NCBI RefSeq assembly: GCF_964266745.1
Contig: NZ_CAXWGX010000026.1
Span: 62,001 to 126,000, forward strand
Source: Propionicimonas sp020161015
GTDB lineage: Bacteria > Actinomycetota > Actinomycetes > Propionibacteriales > Propionibacteriaceae
Length of the DNA: 64,000 nucleotides
Direction: 5' to 3'
Part shown: positions 16,601-22,376 of the stretch, in pieces
Numbering within the stretch: the first letter of the stretch is position 1
Layout: each line of letters starts with the position of its first letter
The notes under the pieces: generated by a model
What the model was told of the DNA's origin: nothing
Database searches by the model: none
What the model saw: the letters and a program-made list of their open reading frames with translations, nothing else
Position numbers and translations under genes: made by a program

Positions 16601-19523
16601 TGTGGTTGACGATGTCCTTGCGGATCGTGAACGGCGCGGTGACGCGGCGGATGTCGTTGGTGACCGTGACGTGCTTGGGCGCCTCGGTGTCGGGCACCTT
16701 CGCCGTGGCCGCGTCGGGGGCGGACTTCCACGCGTAGGACGCGTTGGGCAGTCCCTCGTTCCCGGTCGGGGCGTCGGTCTCTGCGACCGTGCAGGAGGCC
16801 CCGGTCGGCAGGTACGGGGTGATCGCGGTGACCGCGGACGGCCAGCTCAGCGTGAACGTCTCCGCATAGTCGGACGCCGCGCCCTGCGCGGGGGCGTTGC
16901 AGGAGACGCTGACGTCGAACGTCGTGCCGTTGGCCACCTGCGTGCCGAAGCTGTCGATCGCCTTGGTCACCTGGAGGCGCCCGTAGCCGATGCTCGTGGG
17001 ATTGGTGACGGTGACGGTGCCGCTGCCGCCGCGCGGAACGGTGATCGTCCCGCTGGTGAGCCCTGCGTAGGTGGGGTCGCCCCACACGAAGCCGGCCCGC
17101 AGCAGGCTGTCGGACGGCGCCTGCTCGGCGACGGTGCAGGCCACGCCCGCGGGGACGCTCACCGGCTGCGAGCCACCGGCGGCGACCTGGACGGTGCCGC
17201 TGTACGGCGCACCGCAGTCGTACGCGATCCGGAAGTCGGCCCCGGAGCCCGCGTAGCCGGCGCCCGTGACCTCCTTGGCGAGGTTCAGGGTGACCAGGTC
17301 ACGGCGGAAGTGGTTCGTGACGGTCAGCGTGCTGGTGGCGTTGTTCGCGATCGTCACGGCGCCGCCGGCGGTGTAGCCGTCCCAGGCGTAGGACGCGTCG
17401 AGGAAGTCGCCGGCCTTCGCCGACTGGTCCTCCGACGTCACCGAGCAGGTGCTGGACGCCGGGATGCCCGGGATGGTCACCGGCGTGCCGGTCGACACGT
17501 CCACCGTGCCGGAGGCGACAGTACTGCCGCCGAGCTGGCAGGAGTACGTCAGCGGGAAGGTGCGGGTCGAGCCGCCGGAGTACCCGCCGCCGGGCACGCC
17601 GGAGCGGGGCGCGACGGCCTTGGAGAGCTGGAGCGACCCCACCTGGCGCGCGTTCGGGTTGGTGATGTTGACCGTCGTGGTCGCGTCCATGGCGATCGTG
17701 ACCGCCGCCGGGTTGGCCGGCGACCCCCACTCCCAGGAGGGGTTGGTGAGGTCGGTGGACGTCCCGGTGGGCGGGCTGGTCTCGACGACGGTGCAGCTGC
17801 TGTTGGCCGGGATGTAGTCGACCACGACCGGAGCCCCGGCGGTGCCGTTGGTGGCGCCGGGGTGGAGGGTCACCGTGCCCGAGCGCACTGTCGCGGTGCC
17901 GTTGGTGCAGGTGTAGGACGCGGAGAAGGCCTTCGCGGTGCCGCCGGTGTAGCCACCGCCGGTCACCGTCTTGGTGATCGCGAGCGTGCCGTAGGCGTAC
18001 TTGTTGCGCACGGTGCACGTGGCGCTCTGGCCGGCGGCGAGCGTGAGGCTCGTGCCGCTCAGCGTGCCACCGGTGCAGGTCCAGGCGCCGTCCTGCACGT
18101 AGCCCGCGGTGGTCGCGGGGTTGGCCGCCACCTCGGCGAGGCTGTAGCTGCCGGCGATCACGGTGCGCGAGGTCACCGCCGCGCTCCCGCTCGCGCCGGA
18201 GATGCTGGAGGTGCCGGTCGCGGACAGCGTCCAGTCGGCCGGGGTGGCGAGTGTGCCGCTCTGGCCGGTGGTGGTGACCTGCTTGACCAGCGTCAGCGTG
18301 GCGTGCGGGGTGTAGGTGTTGGTGTAGGTGCACGTGATCGGCGCCGCGGCTGCGGACGACGTGGAGTAGTCGCCGGAGAACCGGATGCCGGCGCCGCTCA
18401 CCGTGAGGCCGTCGATCACGGAGCTGCCCGACCCGTCCACGCAGGTCAGGGACGTGAACGCCCAGTCGGTGGCCGTCGGCGCGACCTCGGCGATGTTGAT
18501 CGTCTGGCCGGTGACCAGGTTCGCCTGCCGGGTGGCCCGCCCCGCCGTCCCGGTGCCGGTCGGGGCGAGCGTGAAGGCACTGCCCCACGGCGAACCGGTG
18601 AGGTCGCTACTGGCGGTGTAGCTGAAAGCCGGGTACGCGGCCGGAGCGCCATACGGCGCGAGCGCCTGCTTGGCGATGGTGAGCGTGCGGACCTGCTGCA
18701 CCTGGGCGTACAGGCACCCGGACGTGGTCGCGCTCTCCGGCGTGGTGAAGGTGGTGGTGACCGAGCTCAGTGATGCGACGGTGGCGTTGCACGTGCTGCC
18801 CGACTGCGGGGCCGTGAAGCCCCGGATGAGCAGGGTGTAGGTGAGCCCGTCGTAGGTGAAGGTCTGGTCGCTGATCTGGTTGAGGAACGTCGTGGTGTCG
18901 GGCACGTCAGTGCCCGAGGTCTCGTTCATCTCGTAGCTGTAGGACAGCGCCATTCCCATGAACTGGAGGTTCAGGTTTCCCCGGAAAAAGGAGTTGCCGG
19001 AGTTCAGGTAGATGCCGGTGTTCTTGTGGGCCATGCGGCCCAGGTTGAAGATCGTGCCCGGCGAGATCACAGACACCGAAGCGGGCGCGAACCCCAGCGC
19101 GCTCTGGGAGTCCAGGCTGAGTTTTTGATAATCGGCGCTGAAGCGGGAGTTGTTGGGGCAGGTGGTGCCGTTGGAGTTGCTGGTGCCGTGCGCGGCCCAC
19201 ACCATGCTGCCCGAGGACACGTAGGCCGTGTCGCCCGTGGTCGCGCTCGAGATCGCCGTGCCGCCCGTGTTGGCGAGGTTGCCGGTCGTCGCCGTGCCGG
19301 TCTCACTACCCAGCCGCAAACAGTCGCTGGCTTGGTAGTTCGCCGTGCCGCCGCTCGCGGACGCTGCGGTCGACCCGTAGTGCAGCGCCATCTGGGCCTG
19401 CACGTTCTGGGCAGCTGAAACTGTGATCGTCGTCGCGGCGGCGGCCGTGGTCGGGAACACGACCAGGCCGACGCAGGCCAAGGCCAAGGCCAGGACCCAC
19501 GACACCCCTCGGTTTTTCAGCAT
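4647..19523 (-). CDS. Giant LAxTG-anchored repeat surface protein (4958 aa)
   Basis: ATG 19523 fits GGGGAAAGGA five bases upstream better than ATG 19529. Order: signal peptide (about 1-32, ending TTAAAA); an N-terminal globular region of about 280 residues with YDGLTYTLLIRGF, like choice-of-anchor K modules; two degenerate beta domains starting TLTIAKQ and TLTLVKQ; about 13 DUF5979-like domains (typical lead SVRVTKTVTG, typical end SCTVTE); 24 DUF11-like domains (lead WTLAKTSDPASG, body TLTWAVPDVAPG); an acidic linker DPTHDDDGDGHGG; LAYTG (codons at 4740-4754); one TM helix; RKRREQE tail. LAxTG is the sorting signal used by class E sortases, so the protein should be a wall-bound stalk of great length. 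No sortase is in this window. It shares an operator type with the adjacent Flp pilus genes, which suggests a joint role in adhesion. Confidence 0.9.
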   Translation of the reverse strand: MLKNRGVSWVLALALACVGLVVFPTTAAAATTITVSAAQNVQAQMALHYGSTAASASGGTANYQASDCLRLGSETGTATTGNLANTGGTAISSATTGDTAYVSSGSMVWAAHGTSNSNGTTCPNNSRFSADYQKLSLDSQSALGFAPASVSVISPGTIFNLGRMAHKNTGIYLNSGNSFFRGNLNLQFMGMALSYSYEMNETSGTDVPDTTTFLNQISDQTFTYDGLTYTLLIRGFTAPQSGSTCNATVASLSSVTTTFTTPESATTSGCLYAQVQQVRTLTIAKQALAPYGAPAAYPAFSYTASSDLTGSPWGSAFTLAPTGTGTAGRATRQANLVTGQTINIAEVAPTATDWAFTSLTCVDGSGSSVIDGLTVSGAGIRFSGDYSTSSAAAAPITCTYTNTYTPHATLTLVKQVTTTGQSGTLATPADWTLSATGTSSISGASGSAAVTSRTVIAGSYSLAEVAANPATTAGYVQDGAWTCTGGTLSGTSLTLAAGQSATCTVRNKYAYGTLAITKTVTGGGYTGGTAKAFSASYTCTNGTATVRSGTVTLHPGATNGTAGAPVVVDYIPANSSCTVVETSPPTGTSTDLTNPSWEWGSPANPAAVTIAMDATTTVNITNPNARQVGSLQLSKAVAPRSGVPGGGYSGGSTRTFPLTYSCQLGGSTVASGTVDVSTGTPVTIPGIPASSTCSVTSEDQSAKAGDFLDASYAWDGYTAGGAVTIANNATSTLTVTNHFRRDLVTLNLAKEVTGAGYAGSGADFRIAYDCGAPYSGTVQVAAGGSQPVSVPAGVACTVAEQAPSDSLLRAGFVWGDPTYAGLTSGTITVPRGGSGTVTVTNPTSIGYGRLQVTKAIDSFGTQVANGTTFDVSVSCNAPAQGAASDYAETFTLSWPSAVTAITPYLPTGASCTVAETDAPTGNEGLPNASYAWKSAPDAATAKVPDTEAPKHVTVTNDIRRVTAPFTIRKDIVNHTGVGTAGASFSGGYRCDYNNGETVEAGSWSITGQGTARTVDVLVGSVCTVTEDTPGAPVDGDRSYTWSTQTPDATAVGTDGAEATVVNTLNRAEGSFNVAKSVDGGTAGTAFPAGADFRFSYHCTPLSGDEISGTLTVNAGDAKAPAEAVPGGSTCTVTELDDPGTIDPYRWDGVDLAVSGDASHTGQDGRSITFTTTDDAQPVSVRAVDRISAKTGSVRVTKTVTGETAGYTGGAVFPVTLTCDTGVQGTRDVAGGDSVTFDGIPVGSTCSASEGATHGGLLDGSYAWGDPTIGDAVKLSDPGTADIAISNPVSRVYAGVEVAKIIDDGGFAGVADPGQRFSGEWSCRYRGEDPVSGTWSSTGSAAGTVATLTGDAGHVLVGSECSVTEDTSFGAPSDDPSYRWDATPSFHGVTVEAGEPNRLTVTNTLRRDTGRVTVAKELAGETGGYAPSGSFAGFSVTARCYLHDPDESGRLEATVAVRPGESATAIDGVPYGWTCTVSEGSFPTPGQLRDASYAWDLQTVAFGNGTPTTVVTAGNDAPQAVVTNSIRRVYGQVAVSKAYGSGTADAVRPGTAFTGAYACTYGQERYTGTWSVTGDGPATLTGDTLIPFTAECTATEDAPSDSALLDTSYTWAAPDLGGTVEVASAAEPAQLVVTNTATRRWSGLEITKAYDGPAGAFAADLTVRGSWACTYRGTVAASGSWQLPASGGTLVVARPSDQVIPASASCAVVEDTLSPDQLTDGSFAWQPATYSPASGTVEVAAGETASVTVTNTVERVRATFTVAKNVELGNGVDAAALESDLTFSGRYRCTHEGDDPVTGDWGPVAGGAEWTSPPVLAGSRCSVTGEDEPPAPSKTDDSYLWGTPDLGSPVTVATTGSGIVVTNPVSRVTGSFGVTKVLTGDTEAIDPAALYQFSWRCTAANGDRFPAAAPGTFSLTAGSTWNAPDDVPVGSACQVTEDTPPAPDDPSYAWTTQLSAANATGTTSGRTISFDLPGGAAPVSVTVTNTLTRTKGSFTVAKSSDPASGATVVPGQAIHYTVTVTGARTGFTRDVVVTDALAGVLGNADVADIAASQGSAALSGTDLVWTVGTVRAGAVLTLAYTATVKAGVAGLDLTNTVSATGETNPPACGSACTTVHHTPSWTLAKSSDPASGSVVEPGDVITYTLSARNTSGAVVSGATATDDLSGLADADVAFTSPELSRAGDTLTWAIPTMAPGDHRTVTYTARVKDGADGAVLRNTVTPHGAGASCIGGCATTSSTLEWELAKTSVPASGTVVAPGDEISWTLSVTNTGPVALPGATVHDDISDVVDDAVLGALPAGLTRSGDTLTWAVPALAPGATADVTYTATVSAGALGATLRNIATPAGTGGHCAGSCTTTAYTPSWTLAKASSAADGGTVLPGDTISYTLTVTNTGPATLHGATATDDLSDVLDDAALVAVPDGATLAGSTLTWSVPDVAADETATLTYQVRVTDDGATLRNSARPASTGGTCATCTTTQYTPAWTLAKTSDPASGATVAVGDTITYTLTATNTGPGVVSGATAADDLSGVLANAEVAFSSPQLSRDGDQLTWAIPTLLPGEHASVTYTARVLASGVTVTNSVTANGPGGTCLACSTTQSTPKWSLTKTSDPASGATVEPGDTLTYTLTVANEGPVPVSGARVSDDLSAVLDDATLGALPAGLSLDGATLTWTVPTIPVGGVASVSYPVVVDADARGAVLTNSAVPQGPGGHCVLGCTTTAYTDAWTLAKAATPGDGATVEPGDTIGYTLTVTNTGHATLRGATVVDDLADVVDDADLGAVPAGASLSGTTLTWAVPDVAPGDSVTLTYDAVVRAGATGVRLHNAAFPASTGGTCDAACATTAYTGAWTLEKTSDPAGGVVEPGDTITWTLTAHNTSRATISGATATDDLASVLAAADVTATSAQLDLTGTTLTWSIPDLAPDETRTVTYSATVRDGSDGAILANTVVPGGSGGTCGASCGTTHTTPEWTLAKTSTPASGAVVNPGDVVGYTLTVTNTGPAPLTGATVTDDLSGLVDDAALGTLPTGLTRSDDTLTWAVPNVAPGGTASVTYTVTVDADARGATLTNAASPASAGGGCTTCTTTATTPAWTLAKASDAGPVVHAGDTITYTLAVTNTGPATLHGASAVDDLSDVLDDATLVAVPDGATLSGTTLTWPVPDVAPGATATLAYQVTVDADGATLRNTASPVGPGGRCLECTTTSSTPGWTLEKTSDPASGATVASGGTITYTLTATNTSSVPVTGATAVDDLSGVLAGADVTATSDELTRDGTTLTWAVPTLAPGQTRTVTYTARVRADGAVIANSATPHGEGGACGTGCSTVAYSPQWSLAKTTDATTVVNPGDTVHYTLTVTNTGPVAVAGATVTDDVSALVDDADLGSLPSGLTRSGTTLTWEVPDVPVGGTASVTYAARVHDDALGATLRNTAEAASAGGSCTTCTTTQYTPSWTLAKASSAGPGATVTPGATLDYTLTVTNTGPFALTGARVTDDLSDVLDDADLPAVPAGATLTGTTLDWAVPEVAPGATTTLAYRVVVKAGADGVRLANTAAPDSVGGTCPDTCATVAHTPSWTLEKSSDPATGATVAPGDVITYTLTATNTSQAEIRGALAVDDLSGVLPHAAVSATADGLDLSGTTLTWAIPTLAPGEHASVTYTATVKTGADGVTVVNSVVPVGAGGRCTGGCATTQSTGAWTLSKTADAGAQVLPGQAIHYTLTLTNTGPVTVSGAVVSDDLSDVLDDALVGDLGAGLARTGTTLLWAVPDVPVGGTVSVGYTATVAAGSSGATLTNTAAPVTSGGRCDSCTTTQATPAWTLAKTSTPADGATVAPGDTLTYTLTVTNTGAAPLTGAEASDDLSGLVTHATLGALPAGLVRTGDTLTWSVPEVPVGGTASVTYTAVVDAGATGATLANSAYPATTGGSCAGACTTVAHTGAWTLAKSSTPGNGAIVVPGDTITWTLTATNTSGAVVSGAFARDDLSGVVDDASVSFSSPQLTLLGDTLTWAIPALAPGASTSVSYTAVVTADGATITNTVAPVGDAGSCTSCSTTQYTPSWTLAKTSDPASGAVVAPGSTVGYTLTVTNTGPAPLNGAIVSDDVSDVVDEATLGTLPDGLTRGGDTLTWAVPAVAPGGTASATYTATVTVAGATLRNTATPASTGGTCPDECSTTTYTPSWTLAKSSPLDGATVAPGTVVAYTLRVTNTGPAALRGALVGDDLSDVLDDADLGVLPPGASLVGSTLTWAVPDVAPGASVSLDYSATVRPGALGVSLRNTASPASAGGSCVGSCATLTHTPAWTLSKSSDAPAVVVPGDVITYTLTAVNTSDGVVAGASASDDLSDVLDDATLGALPAGVSLDGGTLTWAIPTLAAHETASVSYAVTVTADGATVTNTVVPSGVGGSCATCTTTSHSVAWTLAKTSDRGPAALLQPGDVITYALTVTNTGPVVLSGATVSDDVSDVVDDATLGALPAGLTRDGDALAWAVPDVPVGGSATVTYTATVTAAGARVTNTASPASAGGTCPDGCSTTAYTPSWTLEKTSDAAPGAVVSPGDVITYTLTVTNRAWTALTGAAVTDDLSGVLDHASLVAVPEGGTLDGTTLTWAVPEIGPGATAELTYQVRVADDARGVTLHNRAAPAGVGGTCVVDGCETTAYTAAWTLAKSSDPGSGATVVPGDVITYTLTVTNTGPVVVAGAIVHDDMSDLLDDAALTGALPDGAALDGDQLTWSVPDVPVGGTAELRYSVVVSDNAFGSTLANAARGEGAGAVACAAGPGGLQPGADGCLTEHFSPAWSLSKTSDPVAGSTVVPGSDVTYTLRVRNTSRAVMTGATVTDDLTEVLAWAVLGDLPDGATLNGTVLTWAVPTLQPGEEATLAYTVTVDEDAYNASFTNTAVPGAGGSCPETCTAALVTTPAVVDPTHDDDGDGHGGTSGGGLAYTGADLGALGVGLVALAAGAGLLVVGRKRREQE
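4830..13570 (-). repeat. 24 tandem DUF11-like domains, period about 360 bp, A-B-C super-order
   Basis: The WTLAK-type leads recur about every 360 bp (near 13535, 13145, 12785, 12420, 12065 and so on down to 5170). Three sequence classes alternate. A has NTS and AIPTLAPG. B has NTGPV, LGALPAGLTR and VPDVPVGGTASV. C has NTGPATL, VAVPDGATL and VPDVAPGATATL. Order A-B-C holds from repeat 2 to 15 and 17 to 22; repeats 16, 23 and 24 break it. Nearly every junction carries Cys-X2-3-Cys before the next WTLAK. Antisense frames across the array are shadows. Confidence 0.9.
13570..17990 (-). repeat. About 13 tandem DUF5979-like domains
   Basis: Each unit of about 340 bp starts with a strand such as FNVAKSVDGG or VRVTKTVTG, includes a Cys in FRFSYHC-type strands and ends with a second Cys in STCTVTE or similar, then a short YxWxxP segment and VTNT/VTNP. 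The units are more diverged from each other than the DUF11 units, suggesting an older expansion. I count leads starting YGTLAITK, VGSLQLSK, VTLNLAKE, YGRLQVTK, APFTIRKD, EGSFNVAK, TGSVRVTK, YAGVEVAK, TGRVTVAK, YGQVAVSK, WSGLEITK, RATFTVAK and TGSFGVTK. Confidence 0.8.
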
Positions 19524-19565
19524 GCTCATCCTTTCCCCTAAAAGAGATGACCATGTCGATGCAAA

Positions 19566-19593
19566 GCTATACCAAAGCTCCGCGCAATTCCAA
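19566..19593 (-). promoter_or_regulatory. Putative adhesin promoter
   Basis: On the minus strand TTGGAA (19593-19588), 16 bp, then TATAGC (19571-19566). The predicted start is near 19559, giving a leader of about 36 nt before the adhesin ATG. Operator sites lie 38-125 bp upstream of the -35, a place typical of activator binding. Confidence 0.45.
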
Positions 19594-19630
19594 CTCTTTG
19601 ACCTAATCAACCCCGTACAACGTGTGATTT

Positions 19631-19716
19631 GTCACCCGTTCTGGGGACAAAACAACTGCATTGTCCCCTCTTCGGGGGACGGCATTATTGGGCCATTTGT
19701 CACCATTTCGGGTGAC
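19631..19716. promoter_or_regulatory. Three 18-bp palindromic operators upstream of the adhesin
   Basis: GTCACCCGTTCTGGGGAC (19631-19648, flanked by TTT/AAA), GTCCCCTCTTCGGGGGAC (19663-19680) and GTCACCATTTCGGGTGAC (19699-19716). Centres are 32 and 36 bp apart, close to three helical turns. They sit in an AT-richer patch between the tadG terminator and the adhesin promoter. The same motif recurs at 22209-22364, 23909-23969 and 24453-24577. Confidence 0.75.
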
Positions 19717-19890
19717 CAGGCCCACCGCTGTTTTCACGCGCGCCGAACAGCCGGCCGGGCGTGGCCCGGCGGAGCCGTGGGGTGAGAGGCCCTGCGTGTG
19801 TCGTCCGCGTCTGGCGGGGCAGGGACGCCGGAAGCCTAGCGTCCGGCGGATGGCGACGGTGACCGCGACACGCTGCCCGGACAGCCAGAA

Positions 19891-19916
19891 GGGGGGCCCG
19901 CCGCCACGGGTCCCCC
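19891..19916 (-). terminator. Hairpin after the tadG-like gene
   Basis: GGGGGGCCCG (19891-19900) pairs with CGGGTCCCCC (19907-19916), a 10-bp stem with one G-U pair and a 6-nt loop, 12 nt downstream of the tadG-like stop. A second, shorter stem CGCCGGA/TCCGGCG is at 19826-19848. Together they separate the tadEG transcript from the adhesin. Confidence 0.55.
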
Positions 19917-19928
19917 GGTGCGGTCCTG

Positions 19929-21545
19929 CTAGTCGCTGACCCCCGGCACCTTGATGAACTTGGTGTTCCCGGTGATCGAGGCCACGGCAGCGGCGAAGAT
20001 CGAGGACAGGTCGCCCGCGGACGCTGCGCAGAAGTAGTTGTCGCCGTCGGAGTTCTCCAGCGCGGTGTTCCCGCTGAGATTGCAGTTCACCGCGTCGCTG
20101 TTCGCACCGCTGGCCTTGGGCGAGGCCACCTTGGCCAGCACGTCACGGACGTTGCCCTGGGTGCCGCACGTCGCGGTGTTCACGTCACCGACGCCGATCG
20201 TGATGATCTTGATGCCCTGCGCCTTGGCCAGCGTGGCGATGTCGAGCAGGTTCTTGCACGACTGCGCGAGGCCGTTGCCGACGTCCGAGCCGCCGGTGTA
20301 GCCGATGTCGTGGCTGTCGCCGAGGGAGATCGCGCTGGAGGAGCTGTTGAACAGCTCGGACGGCGCACCGTCGGTCTCGAAGATGATGACCTTCTTCGGG
20401 GTGCCGTACATCGAGCGGTCCGGCAGGCCGGCACCGGAGCTGGGCGTGTTCAGGATGTACCGCGTGGCGCCCTTCAGCGCCGCGGCCAGGTGCGTGCCCT
20501 CGTTGGTGGAGACCTTGTAGCCGCTGCTCGCCGCGGGGTAGTCCACTTTGCTGTCGGAGTAGTCGAGACAGTTGATCGCCTTGTAGATGTCCGAGCCGGT
20601 GTTCACCGCGAGGTTGTTCGTGGTCGGCGAGCCGGTCGTGTAGTTGTACGAGTAGCCGACCGGAACCCAGTTGCCGTTGAAGGTCCACAGCTTGTTGGTC
20701 TGGGGGACCTTGCTCTTGGTCGTGGCGATCGTCGTCGGGTTCTCGGCGAATGCGTTCGGGTACGAGCTGCCGCTCGCGTTCGTGGGTTCCGCCGAGAGAC
20801 ACGTACTCGTCGGCACGCTCTTGGCGATGGTGCCGAACGCCACCAGCTGCTGGTCGCGGTTCATTGTGAGCAGCATGTCCTTCAGGGACTGCTTCATGTT
20901 CGCGAAGGCACTGGTGCCGTTGTTCATCGATGGCGTTCGGTCCGCCATCACCACGATGTCGAGCGGGTTGGGCGCGAGCGCGCCGCACATGCCCTTGCAG
21001 GACGCGGAGCTGACGGCACCGGTGGTCCCGGTCGGGATGCCGATGGCCGGCGCGAAGACGAAGTTCACGACCTTCTGGTACGACACCTTGATGGTGTTGC
21101 ACGCCGCGCCGGAGCCGCCGCAGGGCAGCAGGCAGATCTGGCCGTTGCACGCCGTGGCGGCCTGGCCCTTGACCCACGCCGTGCCCGGGTTGCAGATGCC
21201 GGGCACCTGATTCTCGTCGGGAGAGTTCGTGGTGCCGGTCTTGACCGCGACCGCGCAGTAGAGCTTGACGTCGAGCTTGGTCTTGTCGAGCTTGAGGTCG
21301 GGCGCGCTGTTGACCAGGAACTCCTTGGCGTCGGAGACGGCGGTCGTCGCGTCGGGGAGGGCGTAGCTGCCCGCCTGGGCGGCCGCGTCGACGGCGGCGC
21401 GCAGCGCCTGCCGCTCGTAGGCCAGCTTGGCAATGTCCATGCCGAGCGCCGCGCCGGCCATCAGGATCAGCATCACCAGGGCGAGGACCAGGGCCGTGGC
21501 CCCCCGCTCCCGCTCGCGGATGATCCGCCTCCGGGCCTCGCTCAT
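19929..21545 (-). CDS. tadG: TadG-like pilus-associated protein with vWA domain
   Basis: 538 residues. ATG 21545 overlaps the tadE stop by 4 bp (ATGA). The N-terminus is the TadE/TadG type: ERERGATALVLALVMLILMAGAALGMD, a basic stretch, Gly, then one TM helix. AYERQALRAAVDAAAQAGSYAL is typical of the TadG_N region. From about residue 190 a von Willebrand A domain has a MIDAS-like DRTPSM in place of the usual DxSxS, and later IIFETDGAPSEL. In Tad systems TadG-type proteins are pseudopilin-like or envelope components. The protein probably spans the membrane once with the vWA part outside. Cys-rich insertions (NTATCGTQG, CLSAEPT) suggest extracellular disulfides. Confidence 0.82.
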   Translation of the reverse strand: MSEARRRIIRERERGATALVLALVMLILMAGAALGMDIAKLAYERQALRAAVDAAAQAGSYALPDATTAVSDAKEFLVNSAPDLKLDKTKLDVKLYCAVAVKTGTTNSPDENQVPGICNPGTAWVKGQAATACNGQICLLPCGGSGAACNTIKVSYQKVVNFVFAPAIGIPTGTTGAVSSASCKGMCGALAPNPLDIVVMADRTPSMNNGTSAFANMKQSLKDMLLTMNRDQQLVAFGTIAKSVPTSTCLSAEPTNASGSSYPNAFAENPTTIATTKSKVPQTNKLWTFNGNWVPVGYSYNYTTGSPTTNNLAVNTGSDIYKAINCLDYSDSKVDYPAASSGYKVSTNEGTHLAAALKGATRYILNTPSSGAGLPDRSMYGTPKKVIIFETDGAPSELFNSSSSAISLGDSHDIGYTGGSDVGNGLAQSCKNLLDIATLAKAQGIKIITIGVGDVNTATCGTQGNVRDVLAKVASPKASGANSDAVNCNLSGNTALENSDGDNYFCAASAGDLSSIFAAAVASITGNTKFIKVPGVSD

Positions 21546-21988
21546 TCGATTCTCATCTCGCTCGTCTTGGTGATCACCGACGTGTTCGGCAACCCGAGGA
21601 GCGCCGGGGTGAGCCAGTTGTGCGTGTAGGAGATGTTCACGATCACGGTGCCGCCGGACTCGCGCTCGGCGTCGTAGTTGCTGGAGCACGCGGTGCCCGG
21701 GCTGCCGGGCTTGCGGCAGGTCACGGTGACGACGACGTTGCTGACGGTCGGCAGGAACTTGGTCTCCGAGGTCACCACGGTCTCGATCTCGGACTTCGTG
21801 CCGAAGAAGCTGCCCGTGCGGGCAGCGTCGCGGGACGCGTTGGCGAACACCGCCTGGTTGCTGATCATGAGCCCGAAGTCGACGACCCCGAACACGAGCA
21901 TGATCAAGATGGGTACGACCAACGCGAACTCAAGTGCAGCCGCACCACGCTGCAACTTGCGCGAACCCCGCAAGGTAGACACGCGCAC
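21542..21988 (-). CDS. tadE: TadE-like pseudopilin
   Basis: 148 residues from GTG 21988; a GTG two codons later is possible. KLQRGAAALEFALVVPILIMLVFGVVDFG is the TadE signature: a basic leader, Gly, then a helix with Glu at +5 of the presumed processing site, as in substrates of TadV-type prepilin peptidase. The tail of about 100 residues is extracellular and has one Cys pair (TCRKPG, GTACSS). It is co-transcribed with the TadG-like gene through a 4-bp overlap and has its own strong promoter (22039-22067). Confidence 0.85.
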   Translation of the reverse strand: MRVSTLRGSRKLQRGAAALEFALVVPILIMLVFGVVDFGLMISNQAVFANASRDAARTGSFFGTKSEIETVVTSETKFLPTVSNVVVTVTCRKPGSPGTACSSNYDAERESGGTVIVNISYTHNWLTPALLGLPNTSVITKTSEMRIE

Positions 21989-22038
21989 TCCAAATTCTGC
22001 CGTATTTCGTTACTCCGGACCCCTCCAGAATTAATGCG

Positions 22039-22067
22039 AGTCTAGGCCCGCACCCGAACACTGTCAA
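22039..22067 (-). promoter_or_regulatory. Consensus sigma-70 type promoter for tadEG
   Basis: TTGACA (22067-22062), 17-bp spacer, TAGACT (22044-22039) on the minus strand. The predicted start is near 22032, leaving a leader of about 44 nt to GTG 21988. The operator cluster is 140-300 bp upstream of the -35, further away than at the other units. Confidence 0.65.
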
Positions 22068-22208
22068 TGCGCTGGCGAACGGGCCAGATTAGCCCACCGG
22101 AACCTCCCGGAGGCCCAACCTCGTCCGGCGTGTCGCGCGATGATCCGAACATAAGACCTAGTCAGCGGTACTTGTGGCGAAAGGCGGCCGCGCGGGGCCG
22201 CCGGGAGG

Positions 22209-22364
22209 GTCACCCCTCCGGGCTACGTCAACAATTCCTAGCCGAAGCGTCCTTTTCGGGCCGCGCAAAACGGCGGTGTCACCCGTACGGGCGACATTGG
22301 ACCAATTATCGTGTCACCCGTTCGGGTAACACGCTGCGACGCATTTGTCACCCGGTCGGGGGAC
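22209..22364. promoter_or_regulatory. Palindromic operator cluster in the tadE/vWA gap
   Basis: GTCACCCGTACGGGCGAC (22278-22295), GTCACCCGTTCGGGTAAC (22313-22330) and GTCACCCGGTCGGGGGAC (22347-22364, flanked by TTT/AAA), centres 35 and 34 bp apart. A degenerate copy, GTCACCCCTCCGGGCTAC, is at 22209-22226. The last good site is 13 bp from the stop of the vWA gene, so a second role at that gene's 3' end cannot be ruled out. The rest of the 388-bp gap (21989-22376) shows no gene. Confidence 0.72.
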
Positions 22365-22376
22365 AAAGTGCGTCGA

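Noticed and set aside
4830..17990. A CRISPR array or DNA satellite
   Set aside because: The period of about 360 bp is a protein-domain period with an open frame throughout; there are no short identical repeats with unique spacers.
4776..18773. A plus-strand open frame of 4665 codons antisense to the adhesin
   Set aside because: It mirrors the repeats of the minus-strand gene, is made of Gly/Arg/Val/His-rich shadow sequence, and has no ribosome site or domain. The adhesin frame has signal peptide, domains and sorting signal.
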